Below, piece after piece: positions 51,565-59,586 of a stretch of 64,000 nucleotides of DNA. How positions within the stretch are numbered: position 1 is the first letter of the stretch; each line of letters begins with the position of its first letter. The notes under the pieces are model-generated. The model saw only the letters and a list, made by a program, of their open reading frames with translations. It searched no databases and was not told where the DNA came from. The stretch comes from Lachnocurva sp029100405 (GTDB taxonomy: Bacteria; Bacillota; Clostridia; Lachnospirales; Lachnospiraceae): contig JBJYZC010000006.1 of assembly GCA_046263755.1 (NCBI GenBank), positions 79,830 through 143,829 of the forward strand, given 5' to 3'. The translations under genes were made by a program, and so were the position numbers.

Positions 51565-51933
51565 ATGAAGACGAGATACACAGGAAAAGACATTGTGTCA
51601 ATTATTGCAGATGATGGGACTGTAGATGATCCTTCAGATGGAATGTATATTCGAATTGATGAGACGTATGCTCCTATTGGTTTTAACGGTTCGATGATAG
51701 TAAAGGACATCGAAAGATTTCAGGACTTGCCGAGTTGGTTGTTAGCATTGAAAAAGGGTGAAATCGCTTTTCATTCTCCGGATTCTCTGAATTGTGCAAT
51801 CATCATGGGAAGACAATGGTTATGGGTTATAAGGGCAGGTCAAGTAACAAAGGACATTGGTAAGACCATTAAAAAAGTAAAAAGACTTCCTGCTTATGCC
51901 CAAGAACTTCTGATTGTTTCCGTAACTTTCTGA
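51565..51933 (+). CDS. Hypothetical protein (122 aa), small-gene family member
   Basis: The core DIERFQDLPSWLLALKKGE...CAIIMGRQWLWVIRAGQVTKDIG aligns with the gene at 51988 (DIGRFADLPSWLLAIKD...CAVINGQKVLWVVRAGQVTENID). The C-terminus differs after KRLP, and the protein stops early relative to its paralogue, consistent with a small frameshift. Function unknown. Confidence 0.6.
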   Translation: MKTRYTGKDIVSIIADDGTVDDPSDGMYIRIDETYAPIGFNGSMIVKDIERFQDLPSWLLALKKGEIAFHSPDSLNCAIIMGRQWLWVIRAGQVTKDIGKTIKKVKRLPAYAQELLIVSVTF

Positions 51934-51987
51934 ACGATTATTGCAATGGAACTCATGATCAAAGCGGCCTGAATTGGAGAAAAACTG

Positions 51988-52308
51988 ATGAAAATTCGTA
52001 TTGATGAAACAAATCACATTGATTTCGATCGTTCGGTGCTAAAGGACATCGGAAGATTTGCAGACCTGCCAAGTTGGTTATTGGCGATCAAAGACAATAC
52101 AACAACCTTTCATCCTCTGGACTGTGCCGTCATTAACGGTCAGAAGGTCTTGTGGGTGGTAAGGGCAGGTCAGGTGACAGAGAACATAGACGAGGTTATT
52201 CAGACGGTCAAAAGCCTGCCTGCCGATCACCGTAATTTTCCGAATACTTACACGGAAATTCTAGCAGATTCCTTTGAAAGAGCATTGTTTTTCAATGTCA
52301 AGTTCTGA
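51988..52308 (+). CDS. Hypothetical protein (106 aa), paralogue of 51565
   Basis: It carries the complete family pattern: DLPSWLLAIKD, CAVINGQKVLWVVRAGQV, VKSLPADHRNFPNTY, and ALFFNVKF at the end. Three family copies (one partial) lie within 1.6 kb. GGAGAAAAACTG precedes the start. Confidence 0.6.
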   Translation: MKIRIDETNHIDFDRSVLKDIGRFADLPSWLLAIKDNTTTFHPLDCAVINGQKVLWVVRAGQVTENIDEVIQTVKSLPADHRNFPNTYTEILADSFERALFFNVKF

Positions 52309-52394
52309 TGTGCAGGAAATCCTGCCTTTACATTCAAACGTGTATTGTAACAACTGTCCTCTTCTGTTTTTCACCATTTTCTTTCCCTCTCAGT

Positions 52395-52424
52395 TTGACA
52401 GTTATATAAGAGAAATGGTATTAT
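52395..52424 (+). promoter_or_regulatory. SigA-type promoter, duplicated copy 2
   Basis: TTGACA, 18 nt, TATTAT. Near-identical to the 51066 promoter over about 60 bp. Confidence 0.75.
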
Positions 52425-52458
52425 ATATCTGTCAAGAGGGGAAGGAAAGGATGCTGAA

Positions 52459-52749
52459 ATGTTGAGATACAGATTTACCGATGGTTTCGAGTGCACAAGC
52501 AAACTGGATCAGTCAGAACTTGCCAAACGAATGAACAGACTGGATCATCTGAGGGTGCTGACCGAGGAATACACCGAAGGGGAAGGCAAGACAATTTGTG
52601 AGAAAGCACTCAGAGCCTATCACAAAACAAAGAACTTCACCGGGATCATTCATCTGACGATCCATGAAAAAGACTTCCTTGGATACCTGTTGGAAGGGGA
52701 ACGAACCAAAGAGGACATAGAAACCATTCAGTTTTATTTGAAGGAATAG
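52459..52749 (+). CDS. Hypothetical protein (96 aa)
   Basis: Begins MLRYRFTDGFECTSKLDQSEL, with a helical C-terminal half. AAGGAAAGGATG lies upstream. No family recognised. Confidence 0.6.
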   Translation: MLRYRFTDGFECTSKLDQSELAKRMNRLDHLRVLTEEYTEGEGKTICEKALRAYHKTKNFTGIIHLTIHEKDFLGYLLEGERTKEDIETIQFYLKE

Positions 52750-52760
52750 AGGGAAAAGAT

Positions 52761-53042
52761 ATGAAGTTTGTCAGTAATGCAGATTACAGAGAACCTGTGG
52801 AGTCCGGAACCATCTTCTGTGCAACGGTCAACGGAATCACGGTTATCATTCATCGGATCATTCACCTTGACGGTTGGTTCCTATCCTGCCACCCGCTCGG
52901 GATTGACGACCGGAAATTGGAAGCCGAAACGCTCTCCGGTGCTATTGAAGAATCGAAGGGGATCCTGACAGAATATGTTCAGAAGGTCAACGACTTCCTG
53001 AAATGCTACACTTCCGAAGAGTGGGAAATTTCCAGATACTAA
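52761..53042 (+). CDS. Hypothetical protein (93 aa)
   Basis: Begins MKFVSNADYREPVESGTIFC, 12 nt after the previous gene in one operon. A beta-rich N-terminal half and helical C-terminal half are suggested by composition. No family recognised. Confidence 0.6.
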   Translation: MKFVSNADYREPVESGTIFCATVNGITVIIHRIIHLDGWFLSCHPLGIDDRKLEAETLSGAIEESKGILTEYVQKVNDFLKCYTSEEWEISRY

Positions 53043-53081
53043 GGAATACAAAAACTCATCTGACACGTTTAGAAGGAGAAT

Positions 53082-53113
53082 CCGGTAATCGCATAGCGAC
53101 TACCGGTTTTTTA
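53082..53113 (+). terminator. Terminator
   Basis: CCGGTA, loop, TACCGG then TTTTTTATT. The following 53114-53328 has no gene; I see only AT-rich leader sequence. Confidence 0.8.
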
Positions 53114-53328
53114 TTGCAATATTCAAGGCAGTTGTAAGGGAAAAGAAAGACACGACCTTAATCGTTTAGAATGTCAAGTATATGTAAAGATAAAGAGAAA
53201 ATGGAGATTCGCACAAAAATTGTCAGCTGATGCAAGGTGAGTTGCTATGTTATGTTTGTAAAAAGCAATATGCCTTTTACAATGGAGCTTATGACAAGAA
53301 GGTTGTGAATTGATGGAGGAAAAATAAT

Positions 53329-53724
53329 ATGGCAGAATTCACAGTAATAGTCAACGGCGTAAAGAAGGCAGAATTCCCAAACATCTTCGGTGTCACCAAA
53401 TGTGTCAGAGGATTGATAAAGGACCAAAAGGTGGATGCACATTCCATCACAGTCTTGGACTCCGAGGGGCATGAGACATTGCAATGTCTTGTGGATGGAT
53501 GCCAGAGAGCGTTTGACATTGAGGAAGCGAAGATTGGTGGAAAGGTCGTAACTGGTCTCAGAGCGAGTGACGGAAGGCCTGTAACGGGATTTGTTCTCGG
53601 AACAGAACCGGTTCTTTACATTCTTCCAGAGGAAGAGGTTCGTAAGGTTTGTGACTCAGATGAACCACAAATGGAGATTAAGCTTACAGCCGAAATGATA
53701 CTGGTTAACAGTATCATGGTATAA
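53329..53724 (+). CDS. Hypothetical protein (131 aa)
   Basis: Begins MAEFTVIVNGVKKAEFPNIF; later TGLRASDGRPVTGFVLGTEPVLYIL. No membrane span. ATGGAGGAAAAATA precedes the start. It is the last plus-strand gene of the middle block. No family recognised. Confidence 0.6.
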   Translation: MAEFTVIVNGVKKAEFPNIFGVTKCVRGLIKDQKVDAHSITVLDSEGHETLQCLVDGCQRAFDIEEAKIGGKVVTGLRASDGRPVTGFVLGTEPVLYILPEEEVRKVCDSDEPQMEIKLTAEMILVNSIMV

Positions 53725-53776
53725 TAGACGGTTCTCAACTATGATGAAAAAGAGATAGAGGAAAGATAAGCACAGA

Positions 53777-53811
53777 AACAAAGGGCGGTCGGTATGACTG
53801 CCCTTGTTTTT
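53777..53811. terminator. Bidirectional terminator
   Basis: ACAAAGGGC...GCCCTTGTTTTTAT between converging genes ending at 53724 and 53837. Confidence 0.8.
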
Positions 53812-53836
53812 ATGCACTCTTCTATCCCCTCAAAGC

Positions 53837-54112
53837 TCAATATCCGTAATAAAACAGTCGTTCCGCTTCCTCAAAGGACAGGCCATACCGGGGATAGTTC
53901 AAGACGGCAAGCGAGGACTCCGGAAGATATTTCCATACCGTCCATGGACCATGTTCGTAAGCGTTACTCTCTGTACTCTCGGTGTCCTTTTTTGACCGGG
54001 CCATGACACGCATATCCCCGTTTTCATCCTTTCCTGCCTTGATGTCTGTCCAGTCATCCATTCCAACCTGCTTAAAAATCGGTTTTACTTCGTCATAAAG
54101 GTCTTTCATCAT
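53837..54112 (-). CDS. Hypothetical protein (91 aa)
   Basis: Begins MMKDLYDEVKPIFKQVGMDDW and ends SFEEAERLFYYGY. Small, acidic, 18 nt after the HAD gene. AGGAAAGGAC precedes the start. No family recognised. Confidence 0.6.
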   Translation of the reverse strand: MMKDLYDEVKPIFKQVGMDDWTDIKAGKDENGDMRVMARSKKDTESTESNAYEHGPWTVWKYLPESSLAVLNYPRYGLSFEEAERLFYYGY

Positions 54113-54130
54113 GATTGTCTTTGTCCTTTC

Positions 54131-55060
54131 CTAGCGTTCTAATTCTTCTTCTTTTTGCATCAGGCTCTGTTCCGTGACCACCGACACCCTTGCCCCGGTT
54201 GTCCGTGTTTCCCGATAGAGGGCGTCAATGAGTTCGCTCTCCGGGTGGGTAGCCTTTTCCCCGCCGTAGGTCGCATCCATGTTAGCTTCCCCGTCACGAT
54301 TGGAGAACCATGTGAGCTGCCACTTCACGCCCTCATGCACCGAGGGTGACAGAATCACGGAGTCATCGCCACGGTCAAACTCCAGAGCAAGGAACCCGGG
54401 CAGGTCGAGAATGGACTGCCATAGAGCTTTCCGTTCCTCTTCGATTCGGTCGGCTTCCTCCTGCTCTTCTTTTGTACCATGGAAGTACACACAAGGATCC
54501 GATCGATCGGCAGGGATCAGGAATGTCGTCTCCTTGGTCTGGGTCTCCTTTTCTCGTGTCTGCTCTGCAATTTCCGTAATCTTTTTCACCAGTACACGAG
54601 GTGTCGTATTGGCATAGATTCGTTCTCCGAGCCATGTGCCATGCCTTCCATTCACATCGTTTATGACCTTGATTCCGATACCACCCCACTCATGCAGGTT
54701 ATGGGAATAGTCATCCAGTAGGATGTCATTTTGTCGGATGCCGCCGGGAATGTACTTGGCCTTCGGTACTCCGCAAGGGCAGAAGATCCGATGTGCCTTG
54801 TCAATTTCCGGAAGGTCAAGGTCAATTCGCTGATTCTTCTCTGCCAAGGCATAGGGATTTTCCTTGTCGGACAAGACGGCAGACAGGACAGAAACGTCAT
54901 ACCGATCGTCCTTTGCAAGCTCCCTGACTGCCGAAACAATGTTTTTCTGTGGTTTCAGCGTGAGGTAGTAATACTTTTGAAAGATGGCTTCTTCCGGCAC
55001 GTTCTTTCGCCATTCGTAAAGCGTGCCATCCATGTCAACGAAGATTCTCTGCTTTTCCAT
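54131..55060 (-). CDS. HAD-superfamily 5'-nucleotidase-like protein with extra C-terminal domain
   Basis: The first 165 residues follow the 5'(3')-deoxyribonucleotidase-like HAD fold: catalytic VDMDGTLYEW (about 8-17), VSVLSAVLSD (motif II position) and DILLDDYSHNL (acidic motif). A second region from about 190 (CVYFHGTKEEQEEADRIEEER) to the end is not recognised. It ends QKEEELER. It may act on nucleotides during element replication or as an anti-host factor. Confidence 0.75.
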   Translation of the reverse strand: MEKQRIFVDMDGTLYEWRKNVPEEAIFQKYYYLTLKPQKNIVSAVRELAKDDRYDVSVLSAVLSDKENPYALAEKNQRIDLDLPEIDKAHRIFCPCGVPKAKYIPGGIRQNDILLDDYSHNLHEWGGIGIKVINDVNGRHGTWLGERIYANTTPRVLVKKITEIAEQTREKETQTKETTFLIPADRSDPCVYFHGTKEEQEEADRIEEERKALWQSILDLPGFLALEFDRGDDSVILSPSVHEGVKWQLTWFSNRDGEANMDATYGGEKATHPESELIDALYRETRTTGARVSVVTEQSLMQKEEELER

Positions 55061-55072
55061 GCCTTACCCTCT

Positions 55073-55612
55073 CTAAAACTTCCGTGGATTGGGATAGACC
55101 CGACAGACCACCCGGCCAATGATGTCCTTCCCCTTGACAGGTCCTATCACCCGACTGTCTGTACTGTTGTTTCGGTTGTCTCCCAGAACGAAGTATTCAT
55201 CCTGCTTCAGCTCGATCGGTTCTTCTGCAAGACCGGGGTCGGCGATGGTGTCCTTGCCATAGGATTCCTTCAGGCGGTTGCCGTTGATGTAGATCACCCC
55301 GTCTTTAATCAACACCGTCTCCCCGGGGAGACCGATCACCCGTTTTATGATGTCGTAGTGCTTGTCCTTCCCTTTCGGAACAACAATGATGTCGAACCGC
55401 TCCGGGTGATGAACTCTCGGTGTGATTTTCTCGATAATGAGGTTGTCGTTATTCTGCAAGGTGTTCTCCATGGACTGCCCTGACACGATTGTTCGCTGCC
55501 CGATGAATCGTACAATCACCAGTCCGATGACGACAATGAGCACACACTCCAATAGGGGAAAGAACACGTCTTTCCAACTTCGTTCTGATTTCTGATTTGT
55601 TTCCTGATTCAT
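55073..55612 (-). CDS. lepB: Signal peptidase I
   Basis: 179 residues. One membrane span (about 19-41), the catalytic Ser in SGQSMENTL (about 49-57), the general-base Lys in YDIIKRVIGLPGE (about 86-98), and GDNRNNSTDSR. This membrane enzyme removes signal peptides outside the cell. On the element it probably serves its own secreted T4SS or surface proteins. GAAGGAAAAAAAC precedes the start and motif P4 drives it. Confidence 0.95.
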   Translation of the reverse strand: MNQETNQKSERSWKDVFFPLLECVLIVVIGLVIVRFIGQRTIVSGQSMENTLQNNDNLIIEKITPRVHHPERFDIIVVPKGKDKHYDIIKRVIGLPGETVLIKDGVIYINGNRLKESYGKDTIADPGLAEEPIELKQDEYFVLGDNRNNSTDSRVIGPVKGKDIIGRVVCRVYPNPRKF

Positions 55613-55632
55613 TGTTTTTTTCCTTCCTACTT

Positions 55633-55664
55633 CTTCTATGCGTAAAAAGTTATGAGAAAACCAA
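55633..55664 (-). promoter_or_regulatory. Element promoter motif, copy P4
   Basis: Minus strand TTGGT, 16 nt, ACGCATAGAAG, 21 nt before the signal peptidase start. Confidence 0.7.
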
Positions 55665-55675
55665 AAAGAGATACC

Positions 55676-55838
55676 GAAATCGTAGAAATTATGTGTAACG
55701 GGAATAAGAATATGTGTAGCGGGTATCAGAATATCTGTGAAAACATAGAAATATTCGTGATACGCATAGGAATATGCGTGACGGGTATAGAAACGTGTAA
55801 AATACGCATAGCGATATTCGGAACACGCATAAATGGGT
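55676..55838 (+). repeat. Degenerate 21-bp tandem array
   Basis: About seven units with a 21-bp step. The clearest are GTGTAACGGGAATAAGAATA(T) and GTGTAGCGGGTATCAGAATA(T). Later units contain ACGCATA, the core of the element promoter motif, on the plus strand (55771, 55803 and 55824 area). It directly adjoins motif P4. A short plus-strand frame runs through it but has no coding character. Confidence 0.65.
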
Positions 55839-55880
55839 AAAAAAAGAGCAACCAGAAGAAAAACTCTCCTAGTTGCTCTC
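55839..55880 (-). terminator. Terminator after recU
   Basis: Minus strand GAGCAACTAGGAG...CTGGTTGCTC followed by TTTTTTT. Confidence 0.8.
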
Positions 55881-55885
55881 TTACC

Positions 55886-56413
55886 TTACCCAAACAGAAC
55901 CGTTAGGTCATATCGGTAATGGACCTTTAGCTTCCGTTCCGGGATCCGCTTGCCGATCTCCTTGGCATCGTCCCGATTGATGCTCTTCTTATGGCAGAGC
56001 TTGGTAAAAATCAGAAAGGTGGTCGGACGGATGGCATAGGTCTCTCCATACTTTCGGAAATGAATGATGAGATAAGACAGGGCATGACCGTCTGTCTCTG
56101 CTTTCAGTAAGGCTTTCACCTGTCGCAGTTTAATAACATTATTGTCTTTGTCACCAAAAGATGCTGACGTACCGCCCACGGACTTTAACTCTACGCAGCA
56201 CATCTGGCCGTTTTTACAAAGCACGGCATCGTAGGGGCTTTTGATAGAAAATCTGAGGGTTCCACCCGAAGACCCGTTACGGGTTCGAACACTATGGTCG
56301 TTCCCTTGGCTTTGAAAGTCGAACCCGGTTGCACTATCATGCAGCCTTAAATAGTACATCCCATTCGCCGAATGCTTAAAATCCTCTTCAAATAATTTGC
56401 CGATATTTCTCAT
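55886..56413 (-). CDS. recU: RecU-like Holliday junction resolvase/nuclease
   Basis: 175 residues with the PD-(D/E)XK core: SPYDAVLCKNGQMCCVELKSVGGTSASF (about 59-86, D...ExK) followed by IKLRQVKALL, as in RecU. The N-terminus GKLFEEDFKHSA is also typical. It would resolve branched DNA made during element recombination or replication. It is the last gene of the operon from the bactofilin gene. Confidence 0.8.
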   Translation of the reverse strand: MRNIGKLFEEDFKHSANGMYYLRLHDSATGFDFQSQGNDHSVRTRNGSSGGTLRFSIKSPYDAVLCKNGQMCCVELKSVGGTSASFGDKDNNVIKLRQVKALLKAETDGHALSYLIIHFRKYGETYAIRPTTFLIFTKLCHKKSINRDDAKEIGKRIPERKLKVHYRYDLTVLFG

Positions 56414-56420
56414 ATTTGAC

Positions 56421-56915
56421 CTATTCAGATGTTAACAGCCACACGCAGATGACGGGGTCTTGTGCATTATCGAAGAATGACCAATATCCGTCACAAAAAG
56501 CGTCTGCATAAATGTAGTGCCCCTTGACGCAGATAAAGGCGTCATCTTCCAAGGTGGTAAGATATTCCCGAAGAGTTGGGCGTTCATTGCGTTTGAAATA
56601 CAATTTCTTTTTGACAGGGAAAAACTTCCTTACCATGCGGTTGAACCCATCCAAGGACAAATAGCCATCATCCCTCAGTTCATCCGAATAATACTTGTCA
56701 AGGTCTGAGCTTTCGCTACGCAAAGGCTCAAAGTCAATAACAACCGAAGGTAGATACTGCTTTTCAATGCAAAGCGAATGCGAAGAGTAACTCACAGAAG
56801 AGCAGCTCACAAAGCGAGCATAAGCATTGGCACAAGCGTTGGCACACGCCATCGCAGTCACGCTGCATGGCGTTCCGACCAAACAGTTATCGGGGGTAAT
56901 TCTCCAACAATGCAA
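56421..56915 (-). CDS. Conserved mobile-element protein (164 aa), partly altered by a repeat
   Basis: Residues about 78-164 (ELRDDGYLSLDGFNRMVRKFFPVKKK...CVKGHYIYADAFCDGYWSFFDN) form a conserved domain I have seen in Gram-positive conjugative elements, without known function. The N-terminal part is Ala/Cys-rich (ACANACANAYARFVSCSSVS). A degenerate palindromic copy encodes part of the linker (FEPLRSESSD). AAAGGAGATAAGG precedes ATG 56915. Confidence 0.65.
   Translation of the reverse strand: MHCWRITPDNCLVGTPCSVTAMACANACANAYARFVSCSSVSYSSHSLCIEKQYLPSVVIDFEPLRSESSDLDKYYSDELRDDGYLSLDGFNRMVRKFFPVKKKLYFKRNERPTLREYLTTLEDDAFICVKGHYIYADAFCDGYWSFFDNAQDPVICVWLLTSE
56705..56755. repeat. Degenerate palindromic element, copy R8 (inside a CDS)
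   Basis: CTGAGCTTTCGCtacGCAAAGGCTCAAAG keeps the first hairpin; the second has decayed. It is in frame in the 164-residue protein. Confidence 0.5.
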
Positions 56916-56931
56916 TTCCTTATCTCCTTTC

Positions 56932-57774
56932 TCAAGAACGAACTTTCTTTATGATTCCAAGGACGACAAAGACGACCATCACACCGATCATCTGAGCTTT
57001 CGCATAGCGAAAGCGAAGAATTAAAGACCGAAGGTCGAATATCCACTTCCCGGTCAGGGGAAGAAGGATCTTTCCCCTTCGGTTTTCTGCCTGCACGGTC
57101 TTGACCTTGGTCGGTTCGCTCTTTGCCTTTGGCTTTACCGTCTCCTTCTTGCTCTGTTCATACCGGATCGCCTTGGCGTCTTCATCGGACACCAGTTTGT
57201 CTCCCAAGGCTGCCTGTTTCTTTAAGAGCTTTGCTCCTTCGGTCTGTAACCACTCATTTGATCCGGCAGCCGCATACAGACCATAGGTCTGACCTGCAAC
57301 GGGCTGAATGGTCTCCTGATAGTAGAGATTCCCGCCGTTGAATCCGTTGGACTTGGTGAAAACGGAGATGTCATAGTCGTTGAAGTAACTATCTGCCGGG
57401 ATCTGAATGATTCCCTTACAGACATGGTTTTCCATATCATAGTCCGTGAAATGAGAGAAAGTATAGAGAAACCGAATCTTTGTCTTTTGATCCTGAAACG
57501 AAACATAGGTGTCGCTTGAATCAAACAGGTCAGAGTCGGGGTCTAAGTACATGGTGAATCCGATATTGGCACGGTCCTTATTCGTAATCGGGAAGGTATT
57601 AAGGTCGATACTGGGGTCTTCCTGAGGGAGCTTTGTGCCATCAATGCCATACTTCGATAACTCTGCATTGTACTCGGCATCGCCTGTCTCTGCATGGCTC
57701 ATGACAGGAGAAAACAGGCAGAGCATTAAGACCAATGCAGGAAGAATGGCTTTCCATCTACTTCTTACTGTCAT
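56932..57774 (-). CDS. Secreted or membrane-anchored protein with in-frame palindromic element (280 aa)
   Basis: Signal peptide (about 1-28, ending MSHAE), an outside domain of about 150 residues, a Lys-rich linker, and a C-terminal membrane span (MIGVMVVFVVLGII) with a basic tail. Residues just before the span (IFDLRSLILRFRYAKAQ) are encoded by the 51-nt palindromic copy at 56992. Removing it joins PLTGKW directly to the membrane span. It may be a wall or T4SS surface component. Start after GAGGAGAATTTTT. Confidence 0.7.
   Translation of the reverse strand: MTVRSRWKAILPALVLMLCLFSPVMSHAETGDAEYNAELSKYGIDGTKLPQEDPSIDLNTFPITNKDRANIGFTMYLDPDSDLFDSSDTYVSFQDQKTKIRFLYTFSHFTDYDMENHVCKGIIQIPADSYFNDYDISVFTKSNGFNGGNLYYQETIQPVAGQTYGLYAAAGSNEWLQTEGAKLLKKQAALGDKLVSDEDAKAIRYEQSKKETVKPKAKSEPTKVKTVQAENRRGKILLPLTGKWIFDLRSLILRFRYAKAQMIGVMVVFVVLGIIKKVRS
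56992..57042. repeat. 51-nt palindromic element, copy R5 (inside a CDS)
   Basis: CTGAGC, stem TTTCGCataGCGAAA, GCGAAGAATTAAAG, stem GACCgaaGGTC, GAATAT. It adds exactly 17 codons to the secreted protein. Confidence 0.85.
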
Positions 57775-58450
57775 AAAAATTCTCCTCAGCTCTCGTTAGT
57801 ATCTCAAACTCTGCATCATCGGTACTGGGAAGTCTAAGGTTCACATAGTCCAGAAAATGTGCCTGCTGAATGGCAACCGGGTAGGAAAAGAAAACCATGT
57901 CTAAAACGCCATTCCCACGCAGACTGTACACATCATCGTAGAAGGTACCCAGTCGCATGGTACGGAATAACTTCAGTAGTTCCTTTTCATGGGTAACCGC
58001 AAACTGCATCATAGCAGGAGAGGACGCATCGGGAAAGAGAATGGAAAACACCCATTGCACGGCCAGATTGGCTTCCACAAGGTCATGATTCATCTGCCAG
58101 ACTTCCTTGGACTTGGTATGTTTCAGCGTGTAGAGATACCGCTCCAGAGGATTCTCCGCAATCTCCACCGAATACAGTTCGGGAAACATCTGTGCCAAGA
58201 GGTACTGCTTTCTCTGCCCCGTGTCCATGGCAGGGAACTTGACCAGACGGACATACCGCATGAGACCATAGGTTTCCAAAAAGGATTTATCCAGAAAGGA
58301 TTCTACCTGCTCCGGTTTGAAATGCAGAATATTTAAGAGGGCATAGCGGAGACTCCAAACGGCCTCCGCTGAAGACAGGGTGTTGATCCGCTCCTTCTCG
58401 CCCGTGATGGCTTTCTCAATATTTAAGATCAGCGTCTTTTCTTTCTGCAT
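57758..58450 (-). CDS. Hypothetical protein (230 aa)
   Basis: Helical, soluble, begins MQKEKTLILNIEKAITGEKER. It ends 17 nt inside the next gene and starts 3 nt after the bactofilin stop. No family recognised. The tight packing suggests it works with the bactofilin or the secreted protein. Confidence 0.65.
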   Translation of the reverse strand: MQKEKTLILNIEKAITGEKERINTLSSAEAVWSLRYALLNILHFKPEQVESFLDKSFLETYGLMRYVRLVKFPAMDTGQRKQYLLAQMFPELYSVEIAENPLERYLYTLKHTKSKEVWQMNHDLVEANLAVQWVFSILFPDASSPAMMQFAVTHEKELLKLFRTMRLGTFYDDVYSLRGNGVLDMVFFSYPVAIQQAHFLDYVNLRLPSTDDAEFEILTRAEENFYDSKK

Positions 58451-58453
58451 CCC

Positions 58454-59494
58454 TTAGCCCTCGCTTGAGAAGAAACTATCCGGGATGTCAGGGATGTCAT
58501 CATCTGACTCGGTGTCTGCCGGAGTTTCGGAAAGCTTTTCCGCAAGGTCTGTTTTCTTCTCGTTCCAAGCCATTCCAACGCCCGTTTTTGCGTTTGTTGC
58601 AGTTTCCTTCTTCGGTTCGGAAGTCGAAACTTCTGTTTCGGAAACATTTGTTTCCGATTCCTCTGTCTCTGCCTTTTCCTCGGCTACGACAGGCTCTGTC
58701 TCAGGCTCGGTCTTGGACTCGGGTTTCTGGTCCTTCTCTGCGAAGGGGTCGATCGGCTCATGGACAGGTTCCGGTTCGGGATCCTTCTTGACGTGCTCTA
58801 CCTCGATCGGCTCTTTCTTTTCCTCTTCTGTCATTTTGAACTCGGCAGTTCCGTCCAGAACGGCACCGGGATGAATCTCTACTGTACCAAGGGCGGTTAC
58901 CTTGCCCTGAATATGGGCGGATTCGTTAATCACAAGATTCTCGTCTGCGGTCAGGTCACCACGGAAGTCACCGTACAGATGAACGTTCTTGGCGTGGATG
59001 GTTCCGATGACGGAGGACTCTTCGGAAAGGACAACGGTGGTGTCACTTGTGATGGTTCCATCGACCAGAGCCTTTCCAACGTAGAGGTCGTGACAGGTCA
59101 CATCACCGTGCAGTTCAGAATCGATCCGGGCAGGCTTTGTAATGTCTACGGATACCTTATTGCCCTTGATCACAAATCCTTCGGTCATATAGGTAGTAGG
59201 CTCGATGATTCCCTTGGCTCCCTTCGGGGTGTCCAGAAAGTCCGGGAATGCCTTCTTTTCCGGATATGCCTTCTTCAGGAAATCCGAATTGATCGACATC
59301 GGCTTGGATTCGGTGTTGGCAAACGGATTATAAGTTCCGTTTACTGGTGTTCCATTGACAGGTGTTTCAGTTGCTCCATTGGTAGTATTCAATGTGTTTG
59401 TCTCCTTCTTTTCTGTGCTATCAGAGATGGACTTTTTCACCGGTGTTGCGGTGTCATTGTTGAAATCCATCATGTTGCCAAAAAAATTCGCCAT
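58454..59494 (-). CDS. Bactofilin-like polymer-forming protein
   Basis: 346 residues. A disordered N-terminus (with TPVNG-TPVNG repeats) precedes the beta-helix bactofilin domain (about 120-225). Repeating SxxxGxIxA/V turns are visible: ARIDSELHGDVTCHD, GKALVDGTITSD, SSVIGTIHAKNV, YGDFRGDLTAD, AHIQGKVTALG, AVLDGTAEF. The last 120 residues are acidic and low in complexity. Bactofilins form cytoskeletal filaments. On a conjugative element one could position the mating channel or partition machinery. Confidence 0.8.
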   Translation of the reverse strand: MANFFGNMMDFNNDTATPVKKSISDSTEKKETNTLNTTNGATETPVNGTPVNGTYNPFANTESKPMSINSDFLKKAYPEKKAFPDFLDTPKGAKGIIEPTTYMTEGFVIKGNKVSVDITKPARIDSELHGDVTCHDLYVGKALVDGTITSDTTVVLSEESSVIGTIHAKNVHLYGDFRGDLTADENLVINESAHIQGKVTALGTVEIHPGAVLDGTAEFKMTEEEKKEPIEVEHVKKDPEPEPVHEPIDPFAEKDQKPESKTEPETEPVVAEEKAETEESETNVSETEVSTSEPKKETATNAKTGVGMAWNEKKTDLAEKLSETPADTESDDDIPDIPDSFFSSEG

Positions 59495-59537
59495 GATACA
59501 AATGATCCTTTCTTGATCCTTTTTTACGCTCTTTCTT

Positions 59538-59568
59538 TTCTATGCGTAAATTCTTACGAGAATGACAG
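59538..59568 (-). promoter_or_regulatory. Element promoter motif, copy P3
   Basis: Minus strand CTGTC, 16 nt, ACGCATAGAA, 43 nt before the bactofilin start. Confidence 0.75.
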
Positions 59569-59586
59569 GAATAACAAAAATATTTT

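Noticed and set aside
55652..55840. 62-codon plus-strand frame over the 21-bp array
   Set aside because: Its Ile/Cys/Gly pattern follows the DNA repeat, which has no reading-frame preference.
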